A stretch of 10,571 nt of DNA from Neolecta irregularis DAH-3. Lineage: Eukaryota; Ascomycota; Neolectomycetes; Neolectales; Neolectaceae. The notes under the pieces were generated by a model. It made no database searches. It was not told the DNA's origin and worked only from the letters and a program-made list of their open reading frames with translations. Positions 1 through 8,948 of this stretch are shown one piece after another. Made by a program: the position numbers and the translations under genes. Within the stretch, counting starts at the first letter, position 1. Every line of letters starts with the position of its first letter. The stretch spans positions 255 through 10,825 of the forward strand of contig LXFE01003721.1 in NCBI GenBank assembly GCA_001929475.1. Direction: 5' to 3'.

Positions 1-17
1 ACGGAAAAAGATACTGC

Positions 18-227
18 TTACTGTTTACGTCGAGGCTCTTCTCCCGTGCGGATTGTGAACAATCCCCGCTCTTGACGTTCTGCATCCCGAATCAACTGAG
101 TGATATCGTGACAATGCAAAATTGCATTTGTAAATAATCTGGAATGTTCAAACGAATGGGAGGCGAGTTGATGAGATTGTTCCTGGATCGAGTCGAGATA
201 AGAGTAGAACATACTGCATAGAAACAA
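18..227 (-). CDS. SPC34: DASH complex subunit SPC34, first exon (partial, runs off left edge)
   Basis: N-terminal part of a subunit of the DASH/Dam1 kinetochore ring, which couples chromosomes to spindle microtubules in fungi. On the minus strand, ATG at 227 opens a frame whose residues 31-59 carry the family's N-terminal signature: LFTNAIL, then HDITQLIRDAE, then ERGLF, close to the FTNALL...HDIT.LIRDTE.HERALF pattern I recall for fungal Spc34. A second in-frame ATG at 212 could also be the start. The frame meets a stop at 18-20, but the rest of the roughly 200-300 residue protein is missing. A donor-like GTAAAC begins at 28, so I infer that exon 1 ends at 29 and an intron leads out of the window. 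It is divergent from RPN3 with 189 bp between start codons. The identification comes from one motif block, so it is good but not certain. Confidence 0.68.
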   Translation of the reverse strand: MFLCSMFYSYLDSIQEQSHQLASHSFEHSRLFTNAILHCHDITQLIRDAERQERGLFTIRTGEEPRRKQ

Positions 228-416
228 TCAAGCCAATCGCGCTGGATGCCAGTCACCATACAAAAGAAGACATGCCAAAATGAAAAGTAGTTTAAATGTG
301 CTTGGAAGAAGAGGAGTTTGTAATGGATGTATATGATCGTTCGTAACTGAAATGTGGAATTTACGACTTATAGCCGCGTAATCGATCTCATTACGAGGTT
401 CCGAAGCCCCATCACA
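228..416. promoter_or_regulatory. Divergent promoter region between SPC34 and RPN3
   Basis: These 189 bp separate the inferred start codons of two divergently transcribed genes, so they must hold both promoters and 5' leaders. No clear TATA box near either start and no known element is recognisable. I looked for the yeast proteasome element GGTGGCAAA on both strands and did not find it. An in-frame ATG at 354 would add 21 residues to RPN3. I prefer 417 because the added residues look non-conserved. Confidence 0.5.
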
Positions 417-2164
417 ATGGTAGGTAAACGGTCCCTTCGAAGCTCCTCCAAAGGCGACGGAAAGAATACTGCCCAAGAAATTCGAGAATCTCGGAAGAAA
501 ACCTCTAAAGATTCAACGGCACTCGCAGTACAAAAAGAAGAACCCAATGATGAAGTAATGGCAATCGATGAACCAATTCTGGAACCCAATAAGGAAGATG
601 ACGGATTAGATATCAAAGCGGGTACGTCAATTTCAAAAAAATGAAAATGGCTTATTGCTCTTTAGAAGTGCAAAGAAATGTCGACTTGCTTGAACGTGCA
701 GCTTCGACTTTTGATCCAAGATACACCCTGCGGGTGCTACGAGGGCTTGTTGAACTACGGAAACACTTGAACGAACAGAATTTAGGTCAAACTATCCAAG
801 AATTTTCCCCCAATGCAGAGGGCTTGTTGAAGAATCTTTCCAAGACAGTATTCTTGATTCAACACAAGAGATACTAACCGAGTAGACCAGTATGGATGTA
901 GATGGGACTACCAAAGATATCCTTCCCGAAGTCGACATCTATCTATATATTTTGGCACAGCTCTTCTATCTTGATACCAAAGACCTCGAACAAGGCGTCA
1001 TATTGTCCAATCAAGCTATTGAAAAAATCAGAGCGTACAATCGAAGATCACTAGATGCTCTAGCTGCAAAAGTCTACTTTTACTACGCACGATTCTATGA
1101 ATTAGCTGGAAAATTACCGGAAATCAGACCGTTCGTTAAAATATCTTGAGCAGTCTAATTCACCAGAACACTTCTTGCTGCTCATCGGACGTCTACTCTT
1201 CGAAATGATGTCGAATCGCAAGCGATGATACTGAATCTTCTTCTTCGCAATTATATTTCGACCTTGTCGTATACGCAGGCTGATCTTCTTGTTTCTAAAA
1301 CGATATTTCCTGAACATGCGAGCAGTAACCTTCACGCTCGACATTTGTACTATCTCGGCCGTATAAGAGCTATTCAACTGGATTATTCCTCTGCTCATGC
1401 TAATCTTCTTGGGGCTTTACGAAAGGCGCCTCAAGGTGCTGCGGCGGCGGGGTTCATTCAGGCTTGCCAGAAATTGAACATTGTCGTCAATTTACTAATG
1501 GGGGAGATTCCTGAACGAGGTATATTCAAGGAACGTATTCTTGAAAGAAGCTTGACTCCCTATTTTGAGGTTGTCCAATGTGGGTATGTTTTTGTGGATG
1601 TGGGCTTATATAAGCCGTTCGTGTTGGTGATCTCAACAAATTTACGGAAGCCCTCAAAGAACATGCATCATCTTTCCGAAAGGATGGGACGTATACTCTG
1701 ATCCTTCGGCTTCGTCACAATGTGATCAAGACTGGTATCAAGTCGATGACCGTTTCTTATAGTCGTATTTCACTGCGAGACATTTGCTTGAAATTGCATT
1801 TAGACAGTGAAGAGTCGGCAGAATACATTGTTTCCAAGGCAATTCGGGACGGCGTGATTGATGCCACGATTGATCATGAGCGAGGGTACATGCAGAGTAA
1901 TGAAGTGATGGATGTCTATAGTACCAAGGAACCTCAGAGTGCTTTTCACGAGCGCATTTCATTCTGCATGATTCTTCACAATGAGAGCGTCAAGGTATGG
2001 GTTCTTTGAAATACAAGTCTTAGCGGTAGGCAATGCGATATCCGATGAATGCCAAGAGCGCGGAAATGGAAAGCGCAGAGACTATGAGAGAACGGGAAAA
2101 GCTTGCTGCTGAAATTGTTGAAGACATGGAGGATGACGAAGAAGGTGATTTAGGCGACTTTTAA
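417..2164 (+). CDS. RPN3: 26S proteasome regulatory subunit RPN3 (PSMD3), 6 exons
   Basis: Non-ATPase subunit of the 19S lid of the 26S proteasome. Inferred exons are 417-621, 666-847, 886-1130, 1167-1579, 1615-1994 and 2030-2164, with introns of 44, 38, 36, 35 and 35 bp. The spliced protein is 519 aa; yeast has 523 and human 534. Family blocks include [13 protein letters not shown] (exon 3), [21 protein letters not shown] (split here as RTSTLRNDV / [12 protein letters not shown]), [15 protein letters not shown] and [18 protein letters not shown], then [20 protein letters not shown] and [12 protein letters not shown] at about residues 398-410, the winged-helix part of the PCI domain. The tail is highly acidic and ends [10 protein letters not shown]. 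The first 65 residues are Lys/Ser-rich and then acidic, poorly conserved and possibly disordered. Intron 2 carries a perfect TACTAAC branch motif at 872-878. Intron 4 uses a weak donor (GTGGGT) and an AAG acceptor and is the least certain join. The gene converges on mS26 with 49 bp between stops. Confidence 0.95.
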
Positions 2165-2213
2165 GTCGCAGATGCAAGAATTATGGTTGTAAAGCAATCT
2201 AATATATTACATT

Positions 2214-3020
2214 CTATATTTGTGCCTTGCGCAGTACTTTAGCCTGTGACAGCCGGATTTTGCGTTGCAACACCATTTTTGCAATCTCGATCTCACGGAT
2301 ACCGACGTCATTATCACCGGCTGTCCCTCTTAGAGCATTAGCAATTTTTTGACTCTTCCTCTCGACCAACTGAGTTCCCAGGCTTCCTGAAAGAGGGACT
2401 GAGGGATCGCAGTTCAGTTCATCCATGATCTGGTTCATATTCATTGCATTGGGACTATTTATATATTCGTCCTTGAAAGCTAAATCAATGGATGCGTCTA
2501 GATGTTCTTCTGTGGTACAGAATAAGTCGGCCGAGTGGTATAGATCCAGCAGGTACTGAAGTTTCTCGTGGCGTTTCCTTTGGTCGAAGGTAAGACGGTT
2601 TTGCTTCTTTTGTTCTGCAATCTCTGAAAGTCTGGATGGATGTATCTGCGTCCTGTCTTCCTCCTTGAGCAACTCTGGGATCGAGGGTAGGGTGAAGTGG
2701 TCTTTTGTTGGAAAATCGATGCGGACGTGTTTTGCAAGGACGACAGATTTACGCCGAGCTTCGTCTGCTGCTTTTGCGATGGCTATTTTGCGGGAACGGT
2801 ACCCTTCTGCGAGATAGAGTCTTCTTGTATTTGCCATTTGGCAGCGGTAGACCTGGAGAGGTGTGACTGGAGATCTTTTGCGTGTTGGAGGCGGAGCAAT
2901 CTTTTTGGGGTCGAATTGCTTCTTGGGTTTGGGTATTAATGTCGATCTTGGAGGAGGAACGATTCCTCGAGCATAGCCGAATTTCCCTGGGATGCATTTG
3001 GGACGACGACGGGGGATCAT
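2214..3020 (-). CDS. PET123: Mitochondrial small ribosomal subunit protein mS26 (Pet123-like)
   Basis: Probable component of the mitochondrial small ribosomal subunit, 268 aa, single exon. Two blocks match yeast Pet123 as I recall it. Near the N-terminus KFGYARGIVPPPRSTLIPK corresponds to the K.G...GV.P..RS.L region, and in the middle LQYLLDLYHSADLFCTTEE followed by LDASIDLAFKDE corresponds to LNELLNLYHVANEFIVTE...KIDKVFNDE. The whole protein is basic, with long charged helices, as expected for an rRNA-binding protein. The first ten residues, MIPRRRPKCI, are basic and suit mitochondrial import. An upstream in-frame ATG at 3092 adds 24 residues that begin acidic and lie only 40 bp from the UBC4 start, so I reject it. 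Together with the enoyl-CoA hydratase gene it is one of two intronless genes here. The fungal family evolves fast, so the call rests on motif order rather than high identity. Confidence 0.72.
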   Translation of the reverse strand: MIPRRRPKCIPGKFGYARGIVPPPRSTLIPKPKKQFDPKKIAPPPTRKRSPVTPLQVYRCQMANTRRLYLAEGYRSRKIAIAKAADEARRKSVVLAKHVRIDFPTKDHFTLPSIPELLKEEDRTQIHPSRLSEIAEQKKQNRLTFDQRKRHEKLQYLLDLYHSADLFCTTEEHLDASIDLAFKDEYINSPNAMNMNQIMDELNCDPSVPLSGSLGTQLVERKSQKIANALRGTAGDNDVGIREIEIAKMVLQRKIRLSQAKVLRKAQI

Positions 3021-3132
3021 GGTGGAGAGCGGATCACTAGAGCGACTGGTTTTAGTGACGTGCAGTTTGCTCCACCAACCACCTTCCTCCATCCTCCATC
3101 ACCATCCATCACCCACTACCGTCCATACAGCC
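3021..3132. promoter_or_regulatory. Divergent promoter of mS26 and UBC4 with CCATCC-rich leader
   Basis: These 112 bp separate two divergent start codons. On the UBC4 strand, 3071-3128 is a pyrimidine-rich run built from repeated CCATCC, CCATCA and CTCC words, just before ATG in good context (ACAGCCATGG). The 10-mer CCATCCTCCA at 3089-3098 recurs twice on the coding strand upstream of the PIP5K start (complement of 8005-8014 and 8015-8024). It is probably a core promoter or leader signature; function is inferred. Confidence 0.45.
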
Positions 3133-3813
<681 letters not shown>

Positions 3814-4272
3814 GTCCCTTTTCCTTTTTCTGCTTTCATCGTTCTTGAGGAGGGAGAATCGTCTGGAATATGTAGGAGATGTAGCTCAAAGGTCCCATCA
3901 TACACGCTACGATTTACATCTCTACAACAGTATCTGCTCTCTTTTCCTTGCCCTACCCTTCCACAGCACTTTTCTTGCTTTTCACATATAAATTCCGACA
4001 TAATCCTCGGCTCACATGCATTCACCCACTTTTTTGTGATACAATTTAATCCTGATGGTATTATCCGGTTCTTGATTTGACTGCCGTTTGCTTCCGAAAC
4101 TAGTAGGGATGTACGTGTCTTTTACTTGGTCCTGTATTTCTGTTTATTAATTCGCCTCTTTTCATCTTCCACTGGCCATCCTTGTATTTGTATTTTAAAC
4201 TCCGCTCATACTGGTGCCAATCCTGCGCCTCATCTCTTCGCCCTTAACCTCAGCTATTCGATCCTTGTCTTG
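3814..4272. other. 459-bp intergenic region: UBC4 3' end and FEN1 promoter
   Basis: No gene is supported here on either strand. The first 150 bp are pyrimidine-rich on the plus strand, consistent with a UBC4 3' UTR. A TATAAA lies at 3987-3992, roughly 280 bp upstream of the FEN1 ATG, which is too far to be assigned with confidence. I saw no ACGCGT (MCB) box in this stretch, although yeast RAD27 is under such control. Short frames here have no recognisable protein features, and I saw no tRNA-like cloverleaf. Confidence 0.5.
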
Positions 4273-5786
4273 ATGGGTATCAAACGTAAATCCTTGCCTA
4301 TCGAGTCGTGTTGATGCATTTAGATCTTACCCAAATCATTGGAGACAATGCGCCTCGAGCAATCAAACAAATGGAAATTAAAACCTTTTTTGGCAGAAAA
4401 GTAGCAATCGTACAAGCTTGCAACTCGAAAAGATAAATAACAAAACACAGGACGCGTAAATAAAACCTCCTGATCGTCCCAAAGTGACTCTAGATCGATG
4501 AGTATTTATCAATTCCTCATAGCGGTCCGTCAAACGGACGGTCAACAGCTCATGAACGAAGCAGGTGAGACCACGAGGTACGTTTCTGATATTACACAAT
4601 TAATATCGAGAAAGTCATCTAATGGGATTATTTTACCGGACAATTCGAATGGTGGAAAATGGGTTAAAGCCATGCTACGTATTCGACGGCAAACCTCCTA
4701 TTTTGAAAAACGGAGAGGCACGATAACCTTTTAAAACTACTCATTTTGATAATTTACAGCTTGCGAAGCGATATGCTCGGCGTACAGAGGCTACTGCCGC
4801 AATCGAAGAAGCAAAAGAAACCGGAACAGCCGCAGAAGTCGATAAATTCTCACGAAGAACAGTAAAAGTAACAAAACAACACAATGACGAATGTAAGAGG
4901 TTGTTACAGCTCATGGGAATACCGTATATTGATGCTCCTTGCGAAGCCGAAGCCCAATGTGCCGCACTCGCAAAAGCCGGAAAGGTTTAACGAGAAAATA
5001 ATTATTCGAGGGGCTGAGAATAGGTTTATGCAGCTGCTTCAGAAGATATGGATACTTTATGCTATGAAGCTCCAGTGCTACTACGTCACCTTACCTTTTC
5101 TGAACAACGCAAATTACCAATCACAGAGATAACCTACCAAAAGGTAATCGAGGGCCTCGAAATGCCATATGCACAGGTTATTCCTCGTAGATATTCAGTT
5201 TCTAAATGGGATTCAAGTTTGTCGATCTTTGTATATTACTTGGATGCGATTACTGCGAACCGATTAAAGGCATCGGCCCAACGACCGCATTAAAGCTGAT
5301 TCGCGAACACAAAACACTTGAAAAAGTTCTTGAAAACATGGATAAAAGTAAGTATCCTCTTCCAGAACCATGGCCGTACCAAGACGCCCGTGAACTTTTC
5401 ATGAAACCAGATATCGTTGACCCCGAGACTGTTGAATTGAAATGGGAACCGCCGAGGACTGAGGAATTAGTTGATTTTTTGGTCAAGGAGAAAGGATTTA
5501 ACGAAGACCGGGTGAGAAATAATGCCATAAAGTTGGGGAAAGAAGTGAATAAGAAACAACAACGTAAGATTTGCCTCGGGATGAATTTAATCGAAAAATA
5601 GGTCGTTTAGAAAACTTTTTCGCGCCAATGGAGGATTCGACTGATACAGCCGCCGCCAAGAAACGTAGACGCGAAGGAGCTGGTGGAAAGAACAAGTCAA
5701 CTAGTACTAAACGGAAGAAAAGCACTGTGGGGAAAAAGAACGGGGTGTCAACACCTGCAGCAGCAGGAGAGAAAGTCAACGAGTGA
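4273..5786 (+). CDS. RAD27: Flap endonuclease 1 (FEN1/RAD27), 9 exons including a 5-nt microexon
   Basis: Structure-specific 5' flap nuclease that processes Okazaki fragments and acts in long-patch base excision repair with PCNA. Exons: 4273-4285, 4324-4409, 4451-4455, 4494-4577, 4615-4717, 4760-4984, 5024-5176, 5218-5563, 5602-5786; introns 38, 41, 38, 37, 42, 39, 41 and 38 bp. The product is 399 aa, normal for the family. All seven catalytic acidic residues are visible: Asp34 (microexon), Asp87 in VFDGKPP, Glu159 and Glu161 in PCEAEAQC, Asp180 and Asp182 in SEDMDTL, and Asp234 in LLGCDYC. The helix-hairpin-helix [13 protein letters not shown] follows. A PCNA-interacting box QRRLENFF sits at 338-345 and is split by intron 8, and a Lys-rich tail follows. 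Residue 5 is His where most FEN1 proteins have Gly. Intron 5 is GC-AG. The start is fixed by MGIK, since Gly2 forms the mature N-terminus in this family. Confidence 0.95.
4451..4455 (+). other. 5-nt microexon of FEN1 (GACGC)
   Basis: Between the exon ending in VAI (4409) and the exon beginning at 4494, the conserved FEN1 sequence needs one Asp codon and the first two bases of an Ala codon. The bases GACGC sit exactly between an acceptor (AACACAG, ending 4450) and a donor (GTAAAT, from 4456). Joining them gives VAIDASMSIYQF in frame, with the Asp at position 34. Neither flanking intron alone gives this reading. The exon is inferred from sequence, not from RNA. Confidence 0.88.
4718..4759 (+). 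other. GC-AG intron in FEN1 (intron 5)
   Basis: Family alignment requires NGE followed directly by LAKR. The exon ends at GAG (4717) and the next base pair is GC, not GT; the segment from there to 4759 contains no GT dinucleotide at all. Reading on without splicing gives a stop two codons later. The acceptor is TTACAG and a TTGAT branch-like motif lies at about 4746-4750. The GC-AG class is known in fungi as a rare alternative; a sequencing error is the other explanation. Confidence 0.85.
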
Positions 5787-6013
5787 GATTTTATTGTGTA
5801 TACTAGTGTATGGACCAGTTGAATTATTAATACAAACTACCAAAAGTTTACTTTGCCCGTCTAATGATGATGATTGATGCATAAATGAGAAAAGAAAGGT
5901 AACAAACTCCACAACCACCGAATTAGTACAAATTGTAAGCCAAAAGTTTCAAACGACTCGAAACATAAAATAGAAAATTCAACCAAAGCACCAGAATCCT
6001 GAAATGAACGTGT
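5787..6013. other. 227-bp intergenic region between convergent FEN1 and PIP5K
   Basis: A/T-rich stretch between two facing stop codons, so it must hold both 3' UTRs and polyadenylation regions. The complement of 5790-5795 reads AATAAA on the PIP5K strand, a possible but weakly placed poly(A) signal about 220 bases past that stop. No gene or RNA is seen. Confidence 0.5.
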
Positions 6014-7936
6014 TCAATGACTGCTGATAGCCAAATCACCAACAGATTCTTCGTTCAAGACTGGTGACTTGGGTGGTGCAGATTGTTGATGTTCAACACT
6101 AGCAGTTGTTGTGGTTCCGCTGTCTCCTCGTCCAGAATCTGCATCACTAGCAGAGTTTTCCCTGACCACGGGAAGAAAATTCTCCTCACCACTGCTCTCA
6201 TCGGTCACAGTTCCAAGCACAACTGCCTGCTTCTCTCGTTCCTCAGGAGGAAGAACTGGTTGTTCAAATCCTTCCCGTTCCGAGATAATATCTTGTTGCG
6301 ATTTAATTTGCGTAGAAATAAATGAAAAGAACCGCTCGCCGTAATTGTTTGGCGGAACTGCACTGATTTTCTCTTTTTCCTGTGAAAGACCTTTCCAGAA
6401 ATGTTCGAGCCTTTTCACCACGCCGTACTGTTCCATTAGCGTCGACAGAAACAGGGAATTGGGACCTGTGTCAAACAATCAATGATACCAAGATAGTAAA
6501 TTACATCTCCCGCAGAGTCGTCGCGATTAGTTGCTTTGAAACCTCCGCCATCTTGATAAAATATGCACTTTTTTTGCCTGGAAAACCATCAATTACCGAC
6601 ATGAAGGGATTTGTACTCTGGGCTTGCTTCGAGAAGTTCTCTTGGGTTTCCAAGACTGACCGGGCTCATTGAATCTATGATCTTGCGTAACTCCTTCATG
6701 CTTGTTCGATCGCCTCGTTTTGAGGGAACTCTAGCAACGCCGTCGCCAACGTTGTATACTGACAAAGTACTATCTCGGATATTATCTTTGTTGCCTCTTT
6801 GCAGGTCATGAATGCCGACGAGGAGCGAATAGTCCATGATTCTGAGCTCTTCCAGAAGTTGAACATCTGCACGGACTTGTTGTAGGAATAGATCCCTCTT
6901 TGTTGGACCGAAATGCAAATGCATATCCCGACGAATCCAGTTGAGATCTTTGAGTGTTGCTCGAGGATTATCTCTTGAAACATCTTCTTTCATATCTCTA
7001 CCGATCAAAGAGCCCTGCGAATTAATTAGTGATGGATGATGGATGTTTACTTTGAGATCAAAGGTTTGATGGATATCGTTGTGCGGGGGAAATAGGTTAT
7101 TCATGATGACAAAATGAATTTTCCGACCAAAGGGCATTTTCACGCGATGTAGGCCATAAAACTGCGAAATAAGGGTATTTGGATGGTTTATAATGTGCTA
7201 TTTGGGTTAGAGGAGAAAGGGGCTTGGCTCGTACCTGGAAATATCTGTGCAAGATCTTGCGCAGGAATTTATGTTCCGAGTGATGGATGGTTTTAATGAT
7301 ATACCGGTAATCCCTTGAGAAATAGAAGAAACTGCCAGATTTTCCGGGCGAGCCAAGTTCTGATAAGATGTATTTGCTAGTGAGAGAAACGAGATAGTCT
7401 GCGGGATCAAGGCCGAACTGGGCACGAAGATGGCGAAAGACCCAAGGAGCATAGTCCTTGAATTTGAAGTCGTATTTTGCAGAGGGGGTGAGTTCGTTGC
7501 CAGAGATGTCAAAGGAGTATTTGTGACGAGCGTAAAAGTCTGCATCTGTGAGTTCGCGATCGAGCTTTGCGTTTGTGCGGGAGACGGAGACGCGGATACC
7601 GGTGAGCATGTTGTATGCGGTGACATAGTTTTGGTGGTCCTCGCCAACCTTTGTGCCGACGAGAACGAGGTCGTCGTCATGGTCCTCTCTGCGTTTTCTT
7701 CGAGCGGCGCGCCGCTGGCGGATGAATTCTGCGAGTTTTGCGGTCTCGTCGTCGGGAGGAAGGTCTGTGAGAGAGTGAAGGGAGCTGCTGGTGCGCCTGC
7801 GGGAGAAGGAGTTGCTGAGTCTGCGTGCAACATGGACAGGCGGGTTCCTGTGGTCGGGATAGGAAAAGGTGGACGAGCGGCGGGGTTCTTCTGTGGGGGT
7901 GAGCAGGGAAACGGGAGAGGGCAGAGCAGCAGGCAT
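6014..7936 (-). CDS. MSS4: Phosphatidylinositol-4-phosphate 5-kinase (MSS4/PIP5K), 5 exons
   Basis: Lipid kinase that converts PI4P to PI(4,5)P2 at the plasma membrane, controlling actin and secretion. Minus-strand exons: 7936-7235, 7197-7051, 7014-6617, 6577-6466, 6427-6014; introns 37, 36, 39 and 38 bp; 590 aa from this start. Residues 1-80 are Ser/Pro/Arg-rich. The kinase core starts near VLVGTK and [18 protein letters not shown], with the glycine-rich [11 protein letters not shown]-site Lys215 in YIIKTI, KGSLIGRD (type I enzymes have a similar loop), [11 protein letters not shown] with Asp344, and [20 protein letters not shown] with Asp449. The activation loop holds [14 protein letters not shown]; the Glu before RF is the residue linked to PI4P preference. 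The C-terminal tail is Ser/Glu-rich. The start is uncertain: in-frame ATGs at 8131 and 8125 would add about 63-65 residues encoded by simple repeats but lie 12-18 bp from the next gene's ATG, so I chose 7936. Confidence 0.93.
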
Positions 7937-7955
7937 GGGAAGGGTGAACGAAGAA

Positions 7956-7976
7956 GAATGCGAATGCGAATGCGAA
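7956..7976. repeat. Tandem GAATGC repeat, about 3.5 copies
   Basis: A 6-bp unit repeated head to tail just upstream of the preferred PIP5K ATG. On the PIP5K strand it would read as alternating Ser and His if translated. It is a short microsatellite that can vary by whole units without breaking the frame. Confidence 0.85.
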
Positions 7977-8003
7977 GGAGTGGATGGGAGTGAGGATGGA
8001 GGG

Positions 8004-8028
8004 GTGGAGGATGGTGGAGGATGGTGGA
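8004..8028. repeat. Tandem GTGGAGGATG repeat, 2.5 copies
   Basis: A 10-bp unit occurs at 8004-8013 and 8014-8023, with a partial third copy to 8028. Its complement contains CCATCCTCCA, also present once in the UBC4 leader. It is purine-rich on the plus strand and part of a longer G/A-skewed stretch. Confidence 0.85.
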
Positions 8029-8142
8029 TACGGATAGAGTATCGTAGAGGATGGCGGTGGATGTGGTTTATGGTGGTGAGTGGAATGGACCCTCCACTTT
8101 CGTCATCTCTACCACGGCCATTCATCTGCATTCCATTCTCCC

Positions 8143-8946
8143 ATGACGACTTCTCCAATCCGCCTTTCTCGTCTTGCTACCTCTACAGCACTGCTTACGC
8201 TCGATATTCCTGAATCCTACAATGCCCTCACAGCTCCTGCAATTGCCATTCTGCTCAACCACCTTGCAGCTCTCGCAGCAAACCCGCAGATCCGCATCAT
8301 CGTAATCACCGGCGGCGGCCCATTTTTCTGCACCGGCATGGATCTCACCACTGTTACTGAGCACAACCCGCAACAGCCGCCAGTCATCCAGACGCTCTTT
8401 GAAGCCGTTGACCGCTCGCCCAAGACCACAATTGCACTCATCAACGGCAGTTGCTACGGAGGCGGTGTCGGCCTCGCATTTGCATGTGATATCCGCATCG
8501 CCCTGCCAAGCGTCACCTTCAATCTGTCAGAAGTAAAGAGAGGCCTTGCACCGGCCACCATCTCTAGATATCTCGTGAGAGAATGGGGCACCACCCTCGC
8601 TAGAGAGGCCATGATCACCGGCCGTCCAGTTCCTGCATCCGAGATGCTCTCTCGCGGATTGATCCAGTACATCGCCCGGGATCTGCAAGATGCCCGCAAC
8701 AAGGTTGCCGACTACACCGAAATGATCCGCACTAGTGCTCCTAAGGCTATATCGCTGTGCAAAGAACTCACGAGAAGTGTTTCGTCAGAGAGTCATGCGG
8801 ACTCTTCCAAACTCATCTCGGAAACTTTCAATGATCTGATGAGTCCTAGCGAGGAAGCACAGCATGGACTACAGGAATTCCGAAAAACAAAGTCTAAAAC
8901 AAAGATCGACTGGGCAGCTTGGTATCAAGAAAGAGCAAAATTATAA
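8143..8946 (+). CDS. Enoyl-CoA hydratase/isomerase family protein, probably peroxisomal
   Basis: Crotonase-fold protein of 267 aa in a single exon. The oxyanion-hole signature [10 protein letters not shown] lies at 59-68, [11 protein letters not shown] at 106-116, and the catalytic-type Glu130 in [14 protein letters not shown]. The position matching Glu144 of mammalian mitochondrial enoyl-CoA hydratase is Gly110, a pattern seen in bacterial methylglutaconyl-CoA hydratases (GGGVGL, LGL.PA.ISPYV). The exact substrate is therefore open: hydratase of leucine/isoprenoid breakdown, an enoyl-CoA isomerase, or a beta-oxidation enzyme. The protein ends in AKL, which fits the type 1 peroxisomal targeting consensus, and has no obvious cleavable mitochondrial presequence. 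I chose ATG 8143 over in-frame ATG 8080 because homology begins soon after it and it follows a pyrimidine-rich leader. Third positions are C/G-rich compared with NPT1 and FEN1. Its stop lies 2 bp from the NPT1 stop. Confidence 0.88.
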   Translation: MTTSPIRLSRLATSTALLTLDIPESYNALTAPAIAILLNHLAALAANPQIRIIVITGGGPFFCTGMDLTTVTEHNPQQPPVIQTLFEAVDRSPKTTIALINGSCYGGGVGLAFACDIRIALPSVTFNLSEVKRGLAPATISRYLVREWGTTLAREAMITGRPVPASEMLSRGLIQYIARDLQDARNKVADYTEMIRTSAPKAISLCKELTRSVSSESHADSSKLISETFNDLMSPSEEAQHGLQEFRKTKSKTKIDWAAWYQERAKL

Positions 8947-8948
8947 AA

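Larger units (their letters stand above)
7937..8142. promoter_or_regulatory. Divergent promoter between PIP5K and enoyl-CoA hydratase
   Basis: These 206 bp separate the preferred start codons. On the PIP5K strand the region is a run of CCATCC, CTCC and CATTCG words, like the UBC4 leader. On the hydratase strand, 8085-8142 is also pyrimidine-rich up to TCTCCCATG. The frame is open on the PIP5K strand, so part of it could be coding if ATG 8131 is used; the repeats would then encode Ser/His/Pro-rich sequence. Confidence 0.45.

Noticed and set aside
228-416. Proteasome control element (GGTGGCAAA) upstream of RPN3
   Set aside because: Not found on either strand; only a partial TGCCAAAA is present.
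774-825. Extra intron in RPN3 from GTCAAA after NEQNL
   Set aside because: The unspliced frame reads [19 protein letters not shown], which fits the RPN3 family, so this stretch is exonic.
3021-3092. N-terminal extension of mS26 from ATG at 3092
   Set aside because: The 24 added residues start acidic, come from the CCATCC-rich UBC4 leader and have no counterpart in Pet123; the ATG would lie 40 bp from the UBC4 start.
3814-4272. Non-coding RNA gene or hidden small protein in the largest gap
   Set aside because: No cloverleaf, box motif or conserved-looking frame; sequence is simple pyrimidine-rich spacer and promoter.
6578-6596. 19-bp intron in PIP5K starting at GTAATT
   Set aside because: The donor looks good, but it leaves the wrong frame for [14 protein letters not shown] 39-bp intron at 6578-6616 with donor GTACAA gives the correct frame.
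7430-7993. 187-residue plus-strand frame
   Set aside because: It is the antisense shadow of PIP5K exon 1, Val/Gly/Arg-rich with no recognisable domain.
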